From assembly GCA_002633025.1 (NCBI GenBank), contig NMRB01000554.1, positions 1 through 64,000 of the forward strand: a DNA stretch of 64,000 nt. Direction: 5' to 3'. The DNA comes from Notospermus geniculatus (Eukaryota; Nemertea; Pilidiophora; Heteronemertea; Lineidae). The position numbers were made by a program, and so were the translations under genes. Under the pieces are notes generated by a model. It was not told where the DNA came from, searched no databases, and saw only the letters and a program-made list of their open reading frames with translations. Shown piece after piece: positions 1 through 10,059 of this stretch (positions are counted from its first letter, which is position 1; each line of letters starts with the position of its first letter).

Positions 1-2535
1 ATCACTATCTGATAGACAGGTATGACACTTAAATCTTATCAATTAAAATTCCTGACTGATAACAACCTGTGATTACATAATCCTCCAGGGGGAAAAAGGA
101 CACACTTTATTTAATTTAAATTTAAATTTAAAAAGTAAACAAAAAATGTCCCCATCTACCCTATATACTACTAGTCAGCGGAACGTGCGTTTCTGAGGCC
201 ATGTTTTCATTTTAACCCCTATGAACAGACTACTCAAGCTATGACCTTGAGAATTGGTCAGTATATTAACAACATCATGCCATTTGAATGTCTAAAGTTT
301 AAAACGGTTTGAAAAAAGGATGATGGAGCAATGCAGCATCAAAGTACGGCCCATTTTTTATGCCCACCCGATATATACAAGTTCTTTATTAATGAATACT
401 TATATTTACACTAGTGACAAATAGAGGGCACAAAAGAAGCAAATTCTTGCTTAAAACATGTGCCCTAACACAACTGATATACATTTGAGTTTTAGAGGGT
501 GGATTTGTAGTTGTGGAAAGACTGAGGAAGGGGTGTTGGGATTGTCTCTGAGGAGTTTTAGGCCTTTTAGGGAATAAAGAAATTATTTTACCACAAAAAT
601 GGCCATTTGTAACATTTTGGTTAAACAGTGTTGCGTTCGAGTAGAAAAAAACACAATTTCACAAGCCACCATATCAAAGGAATTTAACTTATGCGAGTTC
701 TCGGAAATGTGACATGAACTGTGGTTTCTTTATAAACCCAAATAATCCAAATGGACAGGGTCTCTAATACTAATAGCCATTGAATATAGAGTGTTGTAAT
801 CGCCATTGTATATAATGCCCTATCAAAGTGAGCATGTGGTTTTCCTTGCATTTTTACTTTGGTCAGTCACCGTACCCCAAGCGGCAACCCGCCTCTCTCG
901 TTATATAGTACTGGGGGAAACCACATCTAATCGTTGTGGAGCAAAGAGAGGACGAGCTGCAACCTGGGGGAGGGAGGGGGGGGGGGCAAAGCATTCCCCA
1001 CCGAGACCGATGGCCCTGTGCGCCGGCTACTTTCATCCAGCTCCCATCCGGCCATCAATCAAATATGTGACGTCACTCGCGGGGCGGATTGCCACTTGGG
1101 ATGTGAATGCATGGTCCATTTCCCATACCAAACATTCCTCTGATGTCACCTCTTTAGAAAAGTTCATTGGGTATTCCACCAATCAGGAACAAAAGGTCAA
1201 AAGTTAAGGATTAAAAAATTCTCCTCAAAATCAGCCCTAAAAACCCTCCTGGAAACCATTGCAAAGCTCCGATACATGATCTGAATGGTTGGGATCATAC
1301 CTTAGGCATGACTCGCACTATTACCACCAATATTTTGACAAAAGCAGCAGCAATAAAGTCACAATTCCTCGCACAGCTGAACCCGCTGCTCACTGTCTCT
1401 ACTGCTGATTCAAGTTGACAGTGGCCGTATAAGTTTTAAGTGCGCGTGCGCGAAATCAGCGCTAACGCGCCACGGGGCCGAATGCGTCAAGATGGTCCCT
1501 AGTCTCGGTCACCCAGCTGCTGTTTCGAATCTGGGGATCGAACAAGCGTCTGGGATCAAACAGCGAAATTACTGTTCGAAGGCCTACCAAGATCCTGGTA
1601 CGCTCGCTGATTGGCTAATCAGGGACAGAGCTAGTCATTCATTTCAATCCGCCGATTCCTCCCATTTAAAAATCACAATCCGGCTGCTGATTGGGCAAGA
1701 GAATTGATCATGTGATCTCATCATGGCGACGACCATAAATGTCAGTTGGGTTTTCTCGATCTCGCTTTCCATACGATACACAATTCCTGCTCAGACTTCA
1801 GCCTGAAATTCAACTCCAGTAAGTTGATGCTGTCTCAGATCACTTCGCTAATCGATTCATTGCCAGATTCAGGCATTCTGGAAGGTTGTGAGACTGAGTT
1901 GAGTGAGTGAGTCTGACCCGAAATTCGCAGTTGCGCGAAACTACCATCGAACAGTAAAAATCAAGTTTGGGGCCAGACTCTGTAATGGTAATGAAAGAGT
2001 CTGGCTGCGCGAGACTAGATGGTTGAAAATGTAGGGACCATAATAACAGTGAGTGAACAATAAAATTGTCAGTTGAATCTCTTTGTTCTAAGCATATAAT
2101 TTTGGACAGCTGTGAAAAGTTTAGTGTTGTCATGAAGGGAAAGGGCTTGAGGTACATAAATCTGTCACCTTGATGCCTTGTATTCCATTTCTAAGGAACA
2201 GAGCTATTTTCTGCACCATTAGTGTTTCACGTGCAAATGTACGTAAGGCTATTTAAATGTACACAAATGACCCTGTCACATCATCGTTCGTGGTGTTCTC
2301 ATTAATTCAGTCCTGTCATAATTAACTAGTCAGAATTCAACAAAATTTTGCACTAAACATGCAAAAGGGTCTTGTCTATCATATGAAAGAGAATGGGAAT
2401 CTGTTGAAGTTTAAAGGGATACCGTCCACATTCATAAAATGCTATTTTTCTAAGTTTAACCTTTATGTTTGATTCCTGTATGCCAGCATGTTCAACAACA
2501 GAAAAGTTCATTGAATACCTCCCAGTAATCGAACA
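1..2535. other. No recognisable gene; upstream of or intronic to ependymin-related gene 1
   Basis: No exon matching the paralogous ependymin-related exons 1-3 was found here, so those exons of gene 1 lie outside the window or are lost. The first 800 bases are AT-rich, with a TTTAAA-rich run near 107-135. Bases 880-1760 are CpG-rich with a CCAAT-type word (gattggct near 1609) and could hold a promoter, but no transcript feature can be tied to it. The small ORFs here show no family features. Confidence 0.4.
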
Positions 2536-3101
2536 CAGGGTGTTTCAAAAAAAAGTTGTCATCTCTAAAATATCTCCTAGAACCCAAACCCATGAATATT
2601 TTTGGCTCAGATTTGGTATGTAGATAGGTCAGGATGTATGGATATGCTGGCGAAATTTTGGCTCTGACCGCTTCATGCGTGGATGAATAAGAGGCCTCGG
2701 ACTGAGCACGTGCAAAATGCAAAAAATGAACGAATTATCAGAGAGCAATGAAACATTATTTCAGCATTTATTTCATTTGTTGCGTAGGCTACAGAATTTG
2801 CCAGGATTACTGGAATCTACCTTCCACATGGCCATTCAGAAGGGTTTGCAGAGTTCCCTTCAGCCCAATCATTGAAATGTCCTCAGTGCACTTACATCAT
2901 CATGGTTCTTTTATTGTTTGGAAGACACCTGCATTTCGACCCTTTTACTTCTGGGGTCACTGTTCCGTCATAACAAGACACCATCATACAAACATTATTA
3001 AACATTTTGAGTACATGTATGTCTACACCTAGCAGGTTAAACAATCTGAGCCAACATTATTTATGGGTTTGGAGATGACAACTTTTTTTTGAAACACCCT
3101 G
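2536..3101. mobile_element. Mariner-like non-autonomous element, copy 1
   Basis: Both ends carry the inverted repeat CAGGGTGTTTCAAAA, continuing through the GTTGTCAtCTCTAAAATA region at the left end. A highly similar full-length copy lies at 13185-13755. CAGGG-type ends are usual for Tc1/mariner elements. No intact transposase frame is visible. The right end stops 57 bases before exon 4 of gene 1. Confidence 0.75.
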
Positions 3102-3158
3102 TAGTGTCAAGTGAAAGTGCTTTTGTAGAACTTTTATATTAGTGTGGTTTCGTTCCAG

Positions 3159-6100
3159 ATAATACCGACATTTTTATGGATCTGGGTGGAGATTACCTCG
3201 TCTACCTCCCCCCCAGCACTCATGGACTGGTATCGATGAAGCAAAACACGTGTTTCCCCAACGGCGCGGAGATCGTATACGTTGCGAACGACTCATATGG
3301 TAAAGAATTTTTCAAATTATCAAAATTGTTTCGGTATCGAAACCAAAGCTTTCATGGCCAGTGAAACTCTTACTTCTTAGAACCTAGCATCCACCAGGGC
3401 GTGGACAAGACGCGGAATGGCAAATTTAGTAAATCCGCATTCATTCAGCAACCTCTCCGCATATTCTTGAAAGATTCCGTTCACTGTCTTTATCATTCCT
3501 AAACATTTCCCGGCGCCTCTGCACTTTCGCACCTTTCGAGCTGAAATTCGGAGGGGATGATTTTTGTATTACAAATCCGTGTCTGCGTGGTTTTCGGCAA
3601 ATGTTGTAGCCTATTTTGTCGGTCCCTATCGTGCTATAGTGGCGATGAAGATCAAATACAAGTATTGTTGTAATCCGTCTCTTGTCCCTGCAACGACTGA
3701 CGGTTTCACCGCTTCATGATAAAATCTCCCCTGCCTGTCACAACCTCTAGTGAACCATGTCGCCGAAAGGCTTGTTACATCTTTCTGTGGTTCCAAAATT
3801 TGCAGAAACAGCACTGAATATGTGAAAAAATGTCACGTCGCAGACCGTGGAATTGCCCAATGACTGAGTTTGGCCTAAGGCTTAAGGGCGGCGCACACGA
3901 GCGACAATTTTGACCGATTTGTCGGCCGACTTGGCTTCCGACCGCCAAATCGACAAGATTTGGCGCTTCTGATTGGCTGATGTCTAGTCGCACCACCAGT
4001 CTCGTCGGCGGTCGCCCAGATTTAGTCGCTCGTGTGCGACCGCCGACGAGACTGGTGGTGCGACTAGACATCAGCCAATCAGAAGCGCCAAATCTTGTCG
4101 CTTTGGCGGTCGGAAGCCAAGTCGGCCGACAAATCGGTCAAAATTGTCGCTCGTGTGCGCCGCCCTTTAGGGGAAGTAAACTCACTTGACGCAAAGAGGC
4201 CTAATTTTGGACATCTAAGAGGGGTTCCACGACATATTCTCCTGAAGAAAGGCAAGAACCGCTTACCTAATCTGCTAATAATGGCCTTTAGAATTGCTGC
4301 GAGTCACTGGCCAAGTCACCAAATCAATAATGATGCAACAAATTCAGACGTTCATCAGTTTCATTCATACAAACCTATGTTACCTCAGCACTGGGAACTT
4401 TAAAAATATGATGCAACAAAGTCGCAGAACATTATCTAACCTAGGCTCATACATCTTCCTATGCAAAGACATAGGCCTAGGAGCCGAACACATCGGCCTC
4501 TGTACATTCATAGTGAGCCAGAAAGTGGATCTTCTGGAACCTCTGCTTTGTGCAGCATTTTGGATACATTTTACAAAATCACTCCAAAGTCTATCTTTGC
4601 TGGACAAATTTAGCAATATCTCAAAATATTGCCCTCGGCAGGCATGTAACCTTACTTTACATATGTTTGTTTGAATGTGATAACTTTATTGCCCGTTCAA
4701 GAAAATGACTTTTCCTTTTACAACTTTTTGAAACTGAGTTTCTTACTGTAAAACAAAAGAGAGTTGCATAACAGTCGATACTGATTGATATTGAGGGTCA
4801 CTATTAAACATAAATCAAGGTGGGAGGAGTAAATTTTGTACCAGGGATCTGTAAACATGAAAACTTGACACCCACTTTTGATGGCTGTGACTCAGTGAGT
4901 TTACTTCCCCTAAGCCTTAAATGTTGTGTTTGGTGTATTTTACTTGCAATACGTGTACTTGCCCGAGTTAGATTCTAATGTCTACCAATCTGTGCAATGA
5001 TGGGCACATCAAAATGCCTATGACGAGGTTGCCTGTACGGTCCTTTTGAGACTTTCATCCTCTTTCAGCCTTGACAACGATGTCTGTTCGCATCGAAGTC
5101 ACCAACTTTGAGGACAAAATTGTGGACGAAACTGTCTTTAAGCCACCATGCAAAGCACCGCCAAGAAGAGGTCATCCATTTACGGTACGGAAATAGGTCT
5201 TGTTTTAATTTCATTTAAATCTTGTCACATGATTTCCAAGCTTTTTCCCATTGATGACCAAAATACGATATAACAATTATATTAGGAAGTTTAAGAAATT
5301 TAACCATAAACGTTAACTTTACGACAATGTTATTTTTTGTACCGAAAATGCAATTTAAAAATCTAGTGAATGTGTAGTATGAAAAATAACGTTGTCGTAA
5401 AGTTCACGTTTGTCGTTTGATTTCTTAAACTCCCTATTAATTCGAACATTACCCAACATTCAGGGCCGATCACACAGAATGACCGATAGTGCTTTCGGTG
5501 CCTATCGACGGTTTAGTTAACGGGAAAATGCCTTATAACTAACTGCCGATAGCACTATATCGGATTTTTAGAAGAACGTTTTAACCCTTTGGGGACTGAT
5601 GCCCAAAATATGCGGCTTTGGCGTGTACCACACACCCTTGTGCATTCAAACGGACATAGAATCGTAACCAGTGGACCGATTGATGTTCTCTTTGCATATC
5701 TTTTAATGCGAGACTACCCCCNTAATGACTGGATCATCTCCAAATTTTTATCATAGGTGTATCTAATTAGGATACATAACATATGTAACGGGTTTTTGAT
5801 TTGACCTACTTTTCAAGGTCACAGAGGTCAAAGTTCGACAAAAGTAACGAACCTGCCATAGTTCTTAATTATTTCACCGAGAGTCTTCATATCGTGCATA
5901 AACGTGTATTAGAGGGGTACCTTCAAAAATACCGAGTTTCGGCCCGATCGGACATCCAAGATGGCCGCCAGGTGGCGTAACCTGAAAATCATCCAAGTGC
6001 TAAAATTCAGGAACGGCTTGACCCAGAGTGCTCAAACTTGGTATTTACGTCCCTCTTGATGACCTTCACAACCACGTCAAATTTCAGCCTGATTAATCTT

Positions 6101-8005
6101 CCAATATGGCCGCCAGGTGGCGTAACCCGAAAATCATCAAATGTGCTATAACTCAGGAACGACTTGACCCAGAGCGCTCAAATGTGCTGTGTGGCTCCCT
6201 CTAGATGACCGTTATGTGCATGTGAAGTTTTGGCCCGATCAGACATCCAACATGGCCGCCAGGTGGCATAACCCCAAAATCATTGAAGTCCTGCAACTTG
6301 GGAATGACTTGACCCAGATTGCTCATAACTGACATGTACCTGTCTCTGTCATTATGTTCAAACGGGTGAGCACATGGTCCAGGGACCATTTCATATGTTA
6401 TGCGAGGGGTCACATTAAAGGAGATACAAGTAAAGAATAGGAAATACAAATCGGGTTTCTAAGGTGAAAGACATTGCTTCCTACCAGATTCGAACCCACG
6501 GACCCTCGCATGAGGCATCAATCGCCAGCACTGAGGGGCAGCACGCCTTAACCACTAGGCCAAATCCCCATCTTCAAAAAAGATGGTTCAATGGCCCATG
6601 TTAAACGAAGCGTCCATCAGAACCCTGCGAGTAGTCCAAACAATCTCCGAACCCAACTCTCAACTGATGAACTTAAACCATGTACATGTACAGTCATTGA
6701 CATTAGTTTATCTACACCTACTACCTTGAATATTTCAAATACTACTGGGCCAATTTTAGCACGGTTTGTACCACATGAAAGTATATAACCTTGGTCATAT
6801 TTCTGCATCAAACTTTTGGAAATTTGGAAATATTATAATTATGTAATACCTCATTAGAAAAACCCCTAAAAATCAACATTTTTATTATGGAATTTTTTTG
6901 TGACTTTTGTTACAGGGTTGATAGAGTGGATTTTGAGCTCTGTTTCGTCATAATATCTTGAGTCGTTGCTGAGATATTTGAGATTATCAAAATTTTGATA
7001 TTTTGAGAATTTCCAATTTTTCAAAAAAATTTTGATATTAGTAGACAGAGCTCACCTAGAAACGTAGGAGAATGAAGTTTTGGAACTTTCAGCGTAAACT
7101 GGTTGGAAGTCACAGCTGTCTTAAGTTAAAGAGTTCAGCATATCAACATTTTGATATTCTGAAAATATGAATATCTCGGCCCAGTTAAAGCAAAAAGTTC
7201 CAAAATTTTGTAAGCCCATATTCTGAGGTTAGCTTTAACTAATGACATCAAAATTTCCTGAAAAACACGAAAATCTCAAACTCTCAAAATTTGGATAATC
7301 TCAAATATCTCAGCAACCACTTGAGATATTTTGATGAAACAAAGCCCAAAATCCTTAGAAAGTTCCATTCTATCAAAACTGCAACAGAAGTCAAAAACAT
7401 TTCCATAATAAAAATGTTGATTTTTAGGGGATTTTCTAATGAGCTATTACATAATTATGATATTTCCAAATTTCCAAAATGTTGATGCAGAAATATGACC
7501 AAGGTTATAATTATACTTTCATGTGGTACAAACCGTGTTAAAATTGGCCCAGTAGTATTTGAAATATTCAAGGTAGTAGGTGTAGATAAACTAATGTCAA
7601 TGACTGTACATGTAAATATTTCCCTCGTCTGTTTTTTTTTGTTGGTTCAGGTTGAACGATGGATCCGTATCCGACTCCACCACTTGCCCTTCCTCTGGCC
7701 TCTGAAGGCAGACCTCTGTCCCTGTCCCTCCCCATCCTCCTCCCCTCCCGTCCTCCGCCCCACCCCTCCCTGCCTCTGAAGGCAGGCTTCTGCCCCCTGG
7801 CCCTGGATTTTCAAGTTCCCCATTTCTTCAGATTCCAACGCCAAACGATTATGTGCGTGAGATGAATAGACAGCCAGGAGATCGACGTCCTAATCCAGGT
7901 CCGGAGAGTTCGGAGGAGTCGGCGGAAGAGGCCTCCCCGGAGAGTGATGAAGGCGACAAGAAAAAGAAAAAAAGGCAATGCGCCTTACAAGGCATAATTT
8001 GCTAG
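3159..8005 (+). CDS. Ependymin-related secreted protein gene 1, last three coding exons (5' end missing)
   Basis: Three exons with GT-AG borders and compatible phases: 3159-3299, 5069-5184 and 7832-8005 (stop TAG 8003-8005). The first holds the region around NTCFPNGAEIVYVAND, corresponding to the ependymin segment around its CxP cysteine. The second holds NFEDKIVDETVFKPPC, which fits the closing 'dPsvF-pP-C' motif of ependymin family proteins (PF00811-type). The third is an extra tail not found in canonical ependymins: Ser/Glu-rich, then KKKKKR, then QCALQGIIC and stop. The basic run resembles a proprotein-convertase site. Ependymin-related proteins are secreted, calcium-binding glycoproteins. 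Exons 1-3 are not in the window. The family call rests on motif match and on exon-by-exon identity with the two downstream paralogs. Confidence 0.75.
3878..4918. mobile_element. MITE with AAGGCTTAGGGGAAG ends, split by a palindromic insertion
   Basis: The left end (AAGGCTTA, resuming after the insertion as TTAGGGGAAGTAAACTCAC near 4167) is inverted at 4895-4918 (GTGAGTTTACTTCCCCTAAG). The left terminal repeat is broken by the palindrome at 3885-4166, and the right end shows the intact pre-insertion site. No transposase frame is seen between the ends. The element lies in intron 4 of gene 1. Confidence 0.7.
3885..4166. mobile_element. Near-perfect 282-bp palindromic MITE with TTA target duplication (PIF/Harbinger-like)
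   Basis: Starts AGGGCGGCGCACAC and ends with its reverse complement. The two arms of about 135 bases are nearly identical around a centre near 4025. TTA lies immediately on both sides (3882-3884 and 4167-4169), while the other end of the host MITE has a single TTA at the same position. A 3-bp TWA duplication is characteristic of PIF/Harbinger insertion. The long ORFs in both directions here only reflect the palindrome. Confidence 0.85.
5285..5435. mobile_element. GGGAGTTT-AATCAAACGATAAACG MITE, copy A
   Basis: About 150 bases, with inverted ends (GGAAGTTTAAGAAATTTAAC versus the reverse of GTTTGATTTCTTAAACTCCC) and a shared centre containing GTACCGAAAATGCAA. Related copies lie at 15129-15278, 20024-20176 and 35563-35700, with a half copy at 12612-12662. 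This one is in intron 5 of gene 1. Confidence 0.75.
5880..6400 (+). repeat. Tandem array, about 145-bp unit, at least three copies
   Basis: The word ATGGCCGCCAGGTGGC recurs at 5961, 6106 and 6252. Each copy is followed by CGTAACC or CATAACC, AAAATCAT, and a GACTTGACCCAGA block. The spacings of 145 and 146 bases show direct tandem duplication with diverged units. A partial unit (GGCCCGATCGGACATCC) precedes the first. The array lies in intron 5 of gene 1. Confidence 0.85.
6478..6572 (-). repeat. tRNA-derived SINE-like head
   Basis: Read on the minus strand, GGCCTAGTGGTTAAGGCG fits the pol III A box and GGGTTCGAATC fits the B box. Their spacing includes a long variable region, as in Leu or Ser tRNAs. 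The putative acceptor arms (GGGGATT and the segment after the B box) do not pair, so this is a tRNA-derived repeat rather than a functional tRNA. Confidence 0.65.
6683..7614. mobile_element. Fold-back element with TACATGTACAGTCAT ends, copy 1
   Basis: The first roughly 250 bases (TACATGTACAGTCATTGACA...) return as reverse complement at the right end (TGTCAATGACTGTACATGTA). The AT-rich middle is also largely self-complementary (TCTCAAATATCTCAGCAACC inside). A second copy of similar length lies at 22520-23434. It occupies intron 5 of gene 1, and the ORFs inside are artefacts of the palindrome. Confidence 0.8.
7660..7820 (+). repeat. Cytosine/thymine-rich low-complexity tract before exon 6 of gene 1
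   Basis: C- and T-rich sequence (CCATCCTCCTCCCCTCCCG and similar) ending just before the acceptor CATTTCTTCAG. It may act as an extended polypyrimidine tract. It contains a short inverted word pair, CCTCTGAAGGCAG, repeated at about 7697 and 7770. Confidence 0.6.
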
Positions 8006-8027
8006 GTATACCTACAGGTGTATTAAC

Positions 8028-8466
8028 TAAAGCTGTACTTTCACCTATCCCAAACCCACCAAAACCCTGGTTTCTTGCGCATAGCCTACACGTATTTTTG
8101 CCGTGTCTAATACACCCGTGTTTGAAAACCCCGTGTTTATCAGACCCGCCGAGCTCGGCGGGGCTAATTCAGACACGTGTGTCACCCGGGCTTTTAGATC
8201 ATTTACTTTATTATTATTATTTTCGTGTAAGCGCAATAAACTCGGCAATTACTAGTTATAAACCCGGCGACAGATGGCGCGGTAAGTGTGTCGCGTATTG
8301 CGCATGCGCCATAAACCAAAAACCCCGCAAAATTTGAGCCGCAAACGCGACCTCTATCGCCGTGTTTAGTAACTAATGAAATGTAGGTATAAAGGCGTGA
8401 CGGTGTTTTTCAAGCACGGGTCGTCTCAAAAACCCACCAATTTGGGATAGGTGGAACTAAGGCTTA
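8028..8466. mobile_element. MITE with CACCTATCCCAAA ends
   Basis: TAAAGCTGTACTTTCACCTATCCCAAA at the left is inverted at the right as TTTGGGATAGGTGGAACTAAGGCTTA, with a few mismatches. The interior is CpG-rich and non-coding. An AATAAA at 8235-8240 could serve as the polyadenylation signal of gene 1, whose stop codon is 230 bases upstream, although it belongs to the element. Confidence 0.65.
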
Positions 8467-8825
8467 ATTAAACTGAATACAACGAGCAGTTCGGATAACG
8501 ATTATAAGATGCATTTTATGAAAAATTCACAAAATCTCATGGGCCTAGTTTATAAAAAGCGTCAAGCACAGGCGTTTCTCACAGACAGTCCATATTCTTG
8601 TTAAGTTAACAACGTAACCTTGCGGACAGGTACAAAAAATTCATGATACAGGTTGGCGTAGGCCTTAACGTTTGTTTTATGTTCCATATTCTAACGATTT
8701 ACTCCTTTGGTCATCTGTAATGAGAATAAAATCACGAAACTGTCATTAATGTTTGTCTCTGCTGTTAATGTTTTTTTTGTATACTTTACCTGTTTTGTGT
8801 TATTTTGGCAATATTCTCCCCTTAA

Positions 8826-9060
8826 AGGAGCTCGACGTCCAAGTTGTAAACAAACCAGTGGCCAGCAAACTAGTTTTATTCCTTCGTGAAGGTGGCAGCA
8901 CCAGTACGCCCCGTGATCGTTAGACTGGTGCCCGGTCCAATGCAACTCACTCACAATATTCACGTCAGTACATATCACCGACAATAGGTGGCAGCACCGC
9001 AGGCGTCGCGTGGATAGAGAACCAGTGAGTGAGTGTTTACAACTTGGACGTCCAGCTCCT
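8826..9060. mobile_element. TTAA-flanked MITE with AGGAGCT ends
   Basis: AGGAGCTCGACGTCCAAGTT at the left and its near-exact reverse complement at the right, with TTAA immediately outside both ends (8822-8825 and 9061-9064). TTAA duplication is typical of piggyBac-like transposition. The interior carries a second inverted pair (gGTGGCAGCACC). Length 235 bp. Confidence 0.75.
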
Positions 9061-9111
9061 TTAAACGAATACAATAAATCGGAACGTCGTCTTCAGGCAA
9101 ATTTCGCAAAT

Positions 9112-9139
9112 TTTCAACCCCAATCGGGGTCTTCCTCAG
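9112..9139 (-). other. Hammerhead-ribozyme-like core motif, copy 1
   Basis: Minus strand reads CTGAGGA, then a hairpin GACCCCGATTGGGGTT, then GAAA. CUGANGA, stem II and GAAA is the conserved hammerhead core order, and such motifs occur in Penelope-like retroelements. No complementary stem I or clear NUH cleavage site is visible, so activity is doubtful. Confidence 0.3.
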
Positions 9140-9493
9140 GCGCTATGTAGAAGAGATCCCAGAGGGGAATGAGCTAGAACCTAATGATGGAAGGTAGTTA
9201 TAATATGGAAGGAGCCCTGGACAAACAGGGAGCTAAGAGTCTAGGTTGAATAAGATGTGAAAGGGGACAAAGTCCCCCTTGTTTGGTGCTAGAGCTTGTT
9301 ACGAAAAGAAGACCTGTAATTAGAGAAGGAATGTAATTAGTAGAAGTGTGATTAGGCTGAAAGACATGAGTTTAGTTACGGCTTGTATAATTAAAAGTAA
9401 AACATAAGCAGTGAAAAATAAAAGGCAATGGAGTTGCTAAGTACCCACTCCAAAAGCCAAAGAATGGCAACAATAAAAGTCAATGGCAACAAT

Positions 9494-9996
9494 AGGCCTT
9501 TTTACACGGTGCTGGTTCGAGGAAACCTACCTCCACCCTCCTCGGGCGGGTTCGGTTCAGGATGGATCTAGTTCGAGGTCGGTTCGTTCAAATGCGTGCC
9601 ACCAGGTGGCGTGTATCAACATTTACAGTTATCGCAAGTAAGAAATATCGCAAAAATAATCACTTTTAATCGATAAACTATGCTTCTAACAACATGAGCA
9701 GTGCTTGAGAAATATCGTGCGTGATTTCTTCACAGGTAACTTACAGCAATGCACCAGTGATGCCATTCATATGTAGCGTGCTCAATCCCGCGCGAGGCCG
9801 GTGGAGGTCGGTTCGCTTTTACACGAGAGAATAACCAGCCTGAACCTACCTCCACCTTCCCGAGACTCACGCGGCGAACTGAACTGGCCCGAGGAAGGTG
9901 GAGGTCAGTTGTTTCGCTTTTACACGGGGGCAAATAACCGAACCCTTCTCGATCTAGTCTCGATCCGGAACGCACCGGCACCGTGTAAAAAGGGCT
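9494..9996. mobile_element. MITE with AGSCCTTTTTACACGG ends
   Basis: AGGCCTTTTTACACGGTGC at the left pairs with GCACCGTGTAAAAAGGGCT (reversed) at the right. The inner arms repeat GGAGGTnGGTTCG-type words in both orientations (GGTGGAGGTCGGTTCG, CCTACCTCCACC). Non-coding. It lies between the two hammerhead-like motifs. Confidence 0.75.
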
Positions 9997-10029
9997 AATA
10001 AAAGTAATCTAGTGTGTGAAAGTGCCAGC

Positions 10030-10058
10030 CTGAAGACGACCCCGGTTGGGGTCGCAAA
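10030..10058 (+). other. Degenerate hammerhead-like core, copy 2
   Basis: CTGAAGA is followed by the hairpin CGACCCCGGTTGGGGTCG and then CAAA in place of GAAA, so the catalytic core is altered. It is inverted relative to the motif at 9112-9139, and the two bracket the MITE at 9494-9996. Confidence 0.25.
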
Positions 10059-10059
10059 T

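Noticed and set aside
806-1207. 133-residue ORF near the left edge
   Set aside because: No domain, no splice support and low-complexity poly-G in the middle.
3775-4403. Overlapping ORFs on both strands with the same peptide (MSSRTTSLVGGR...)
   Set aside because: Both are readings of one near-perfect palindrome.
9112-9139. Complete hammerhead ribozyme
   Set aside because: The core order is present, but no stem I complement or NUH cleavage site could be aligned by eye; kept only as a core-like motif.
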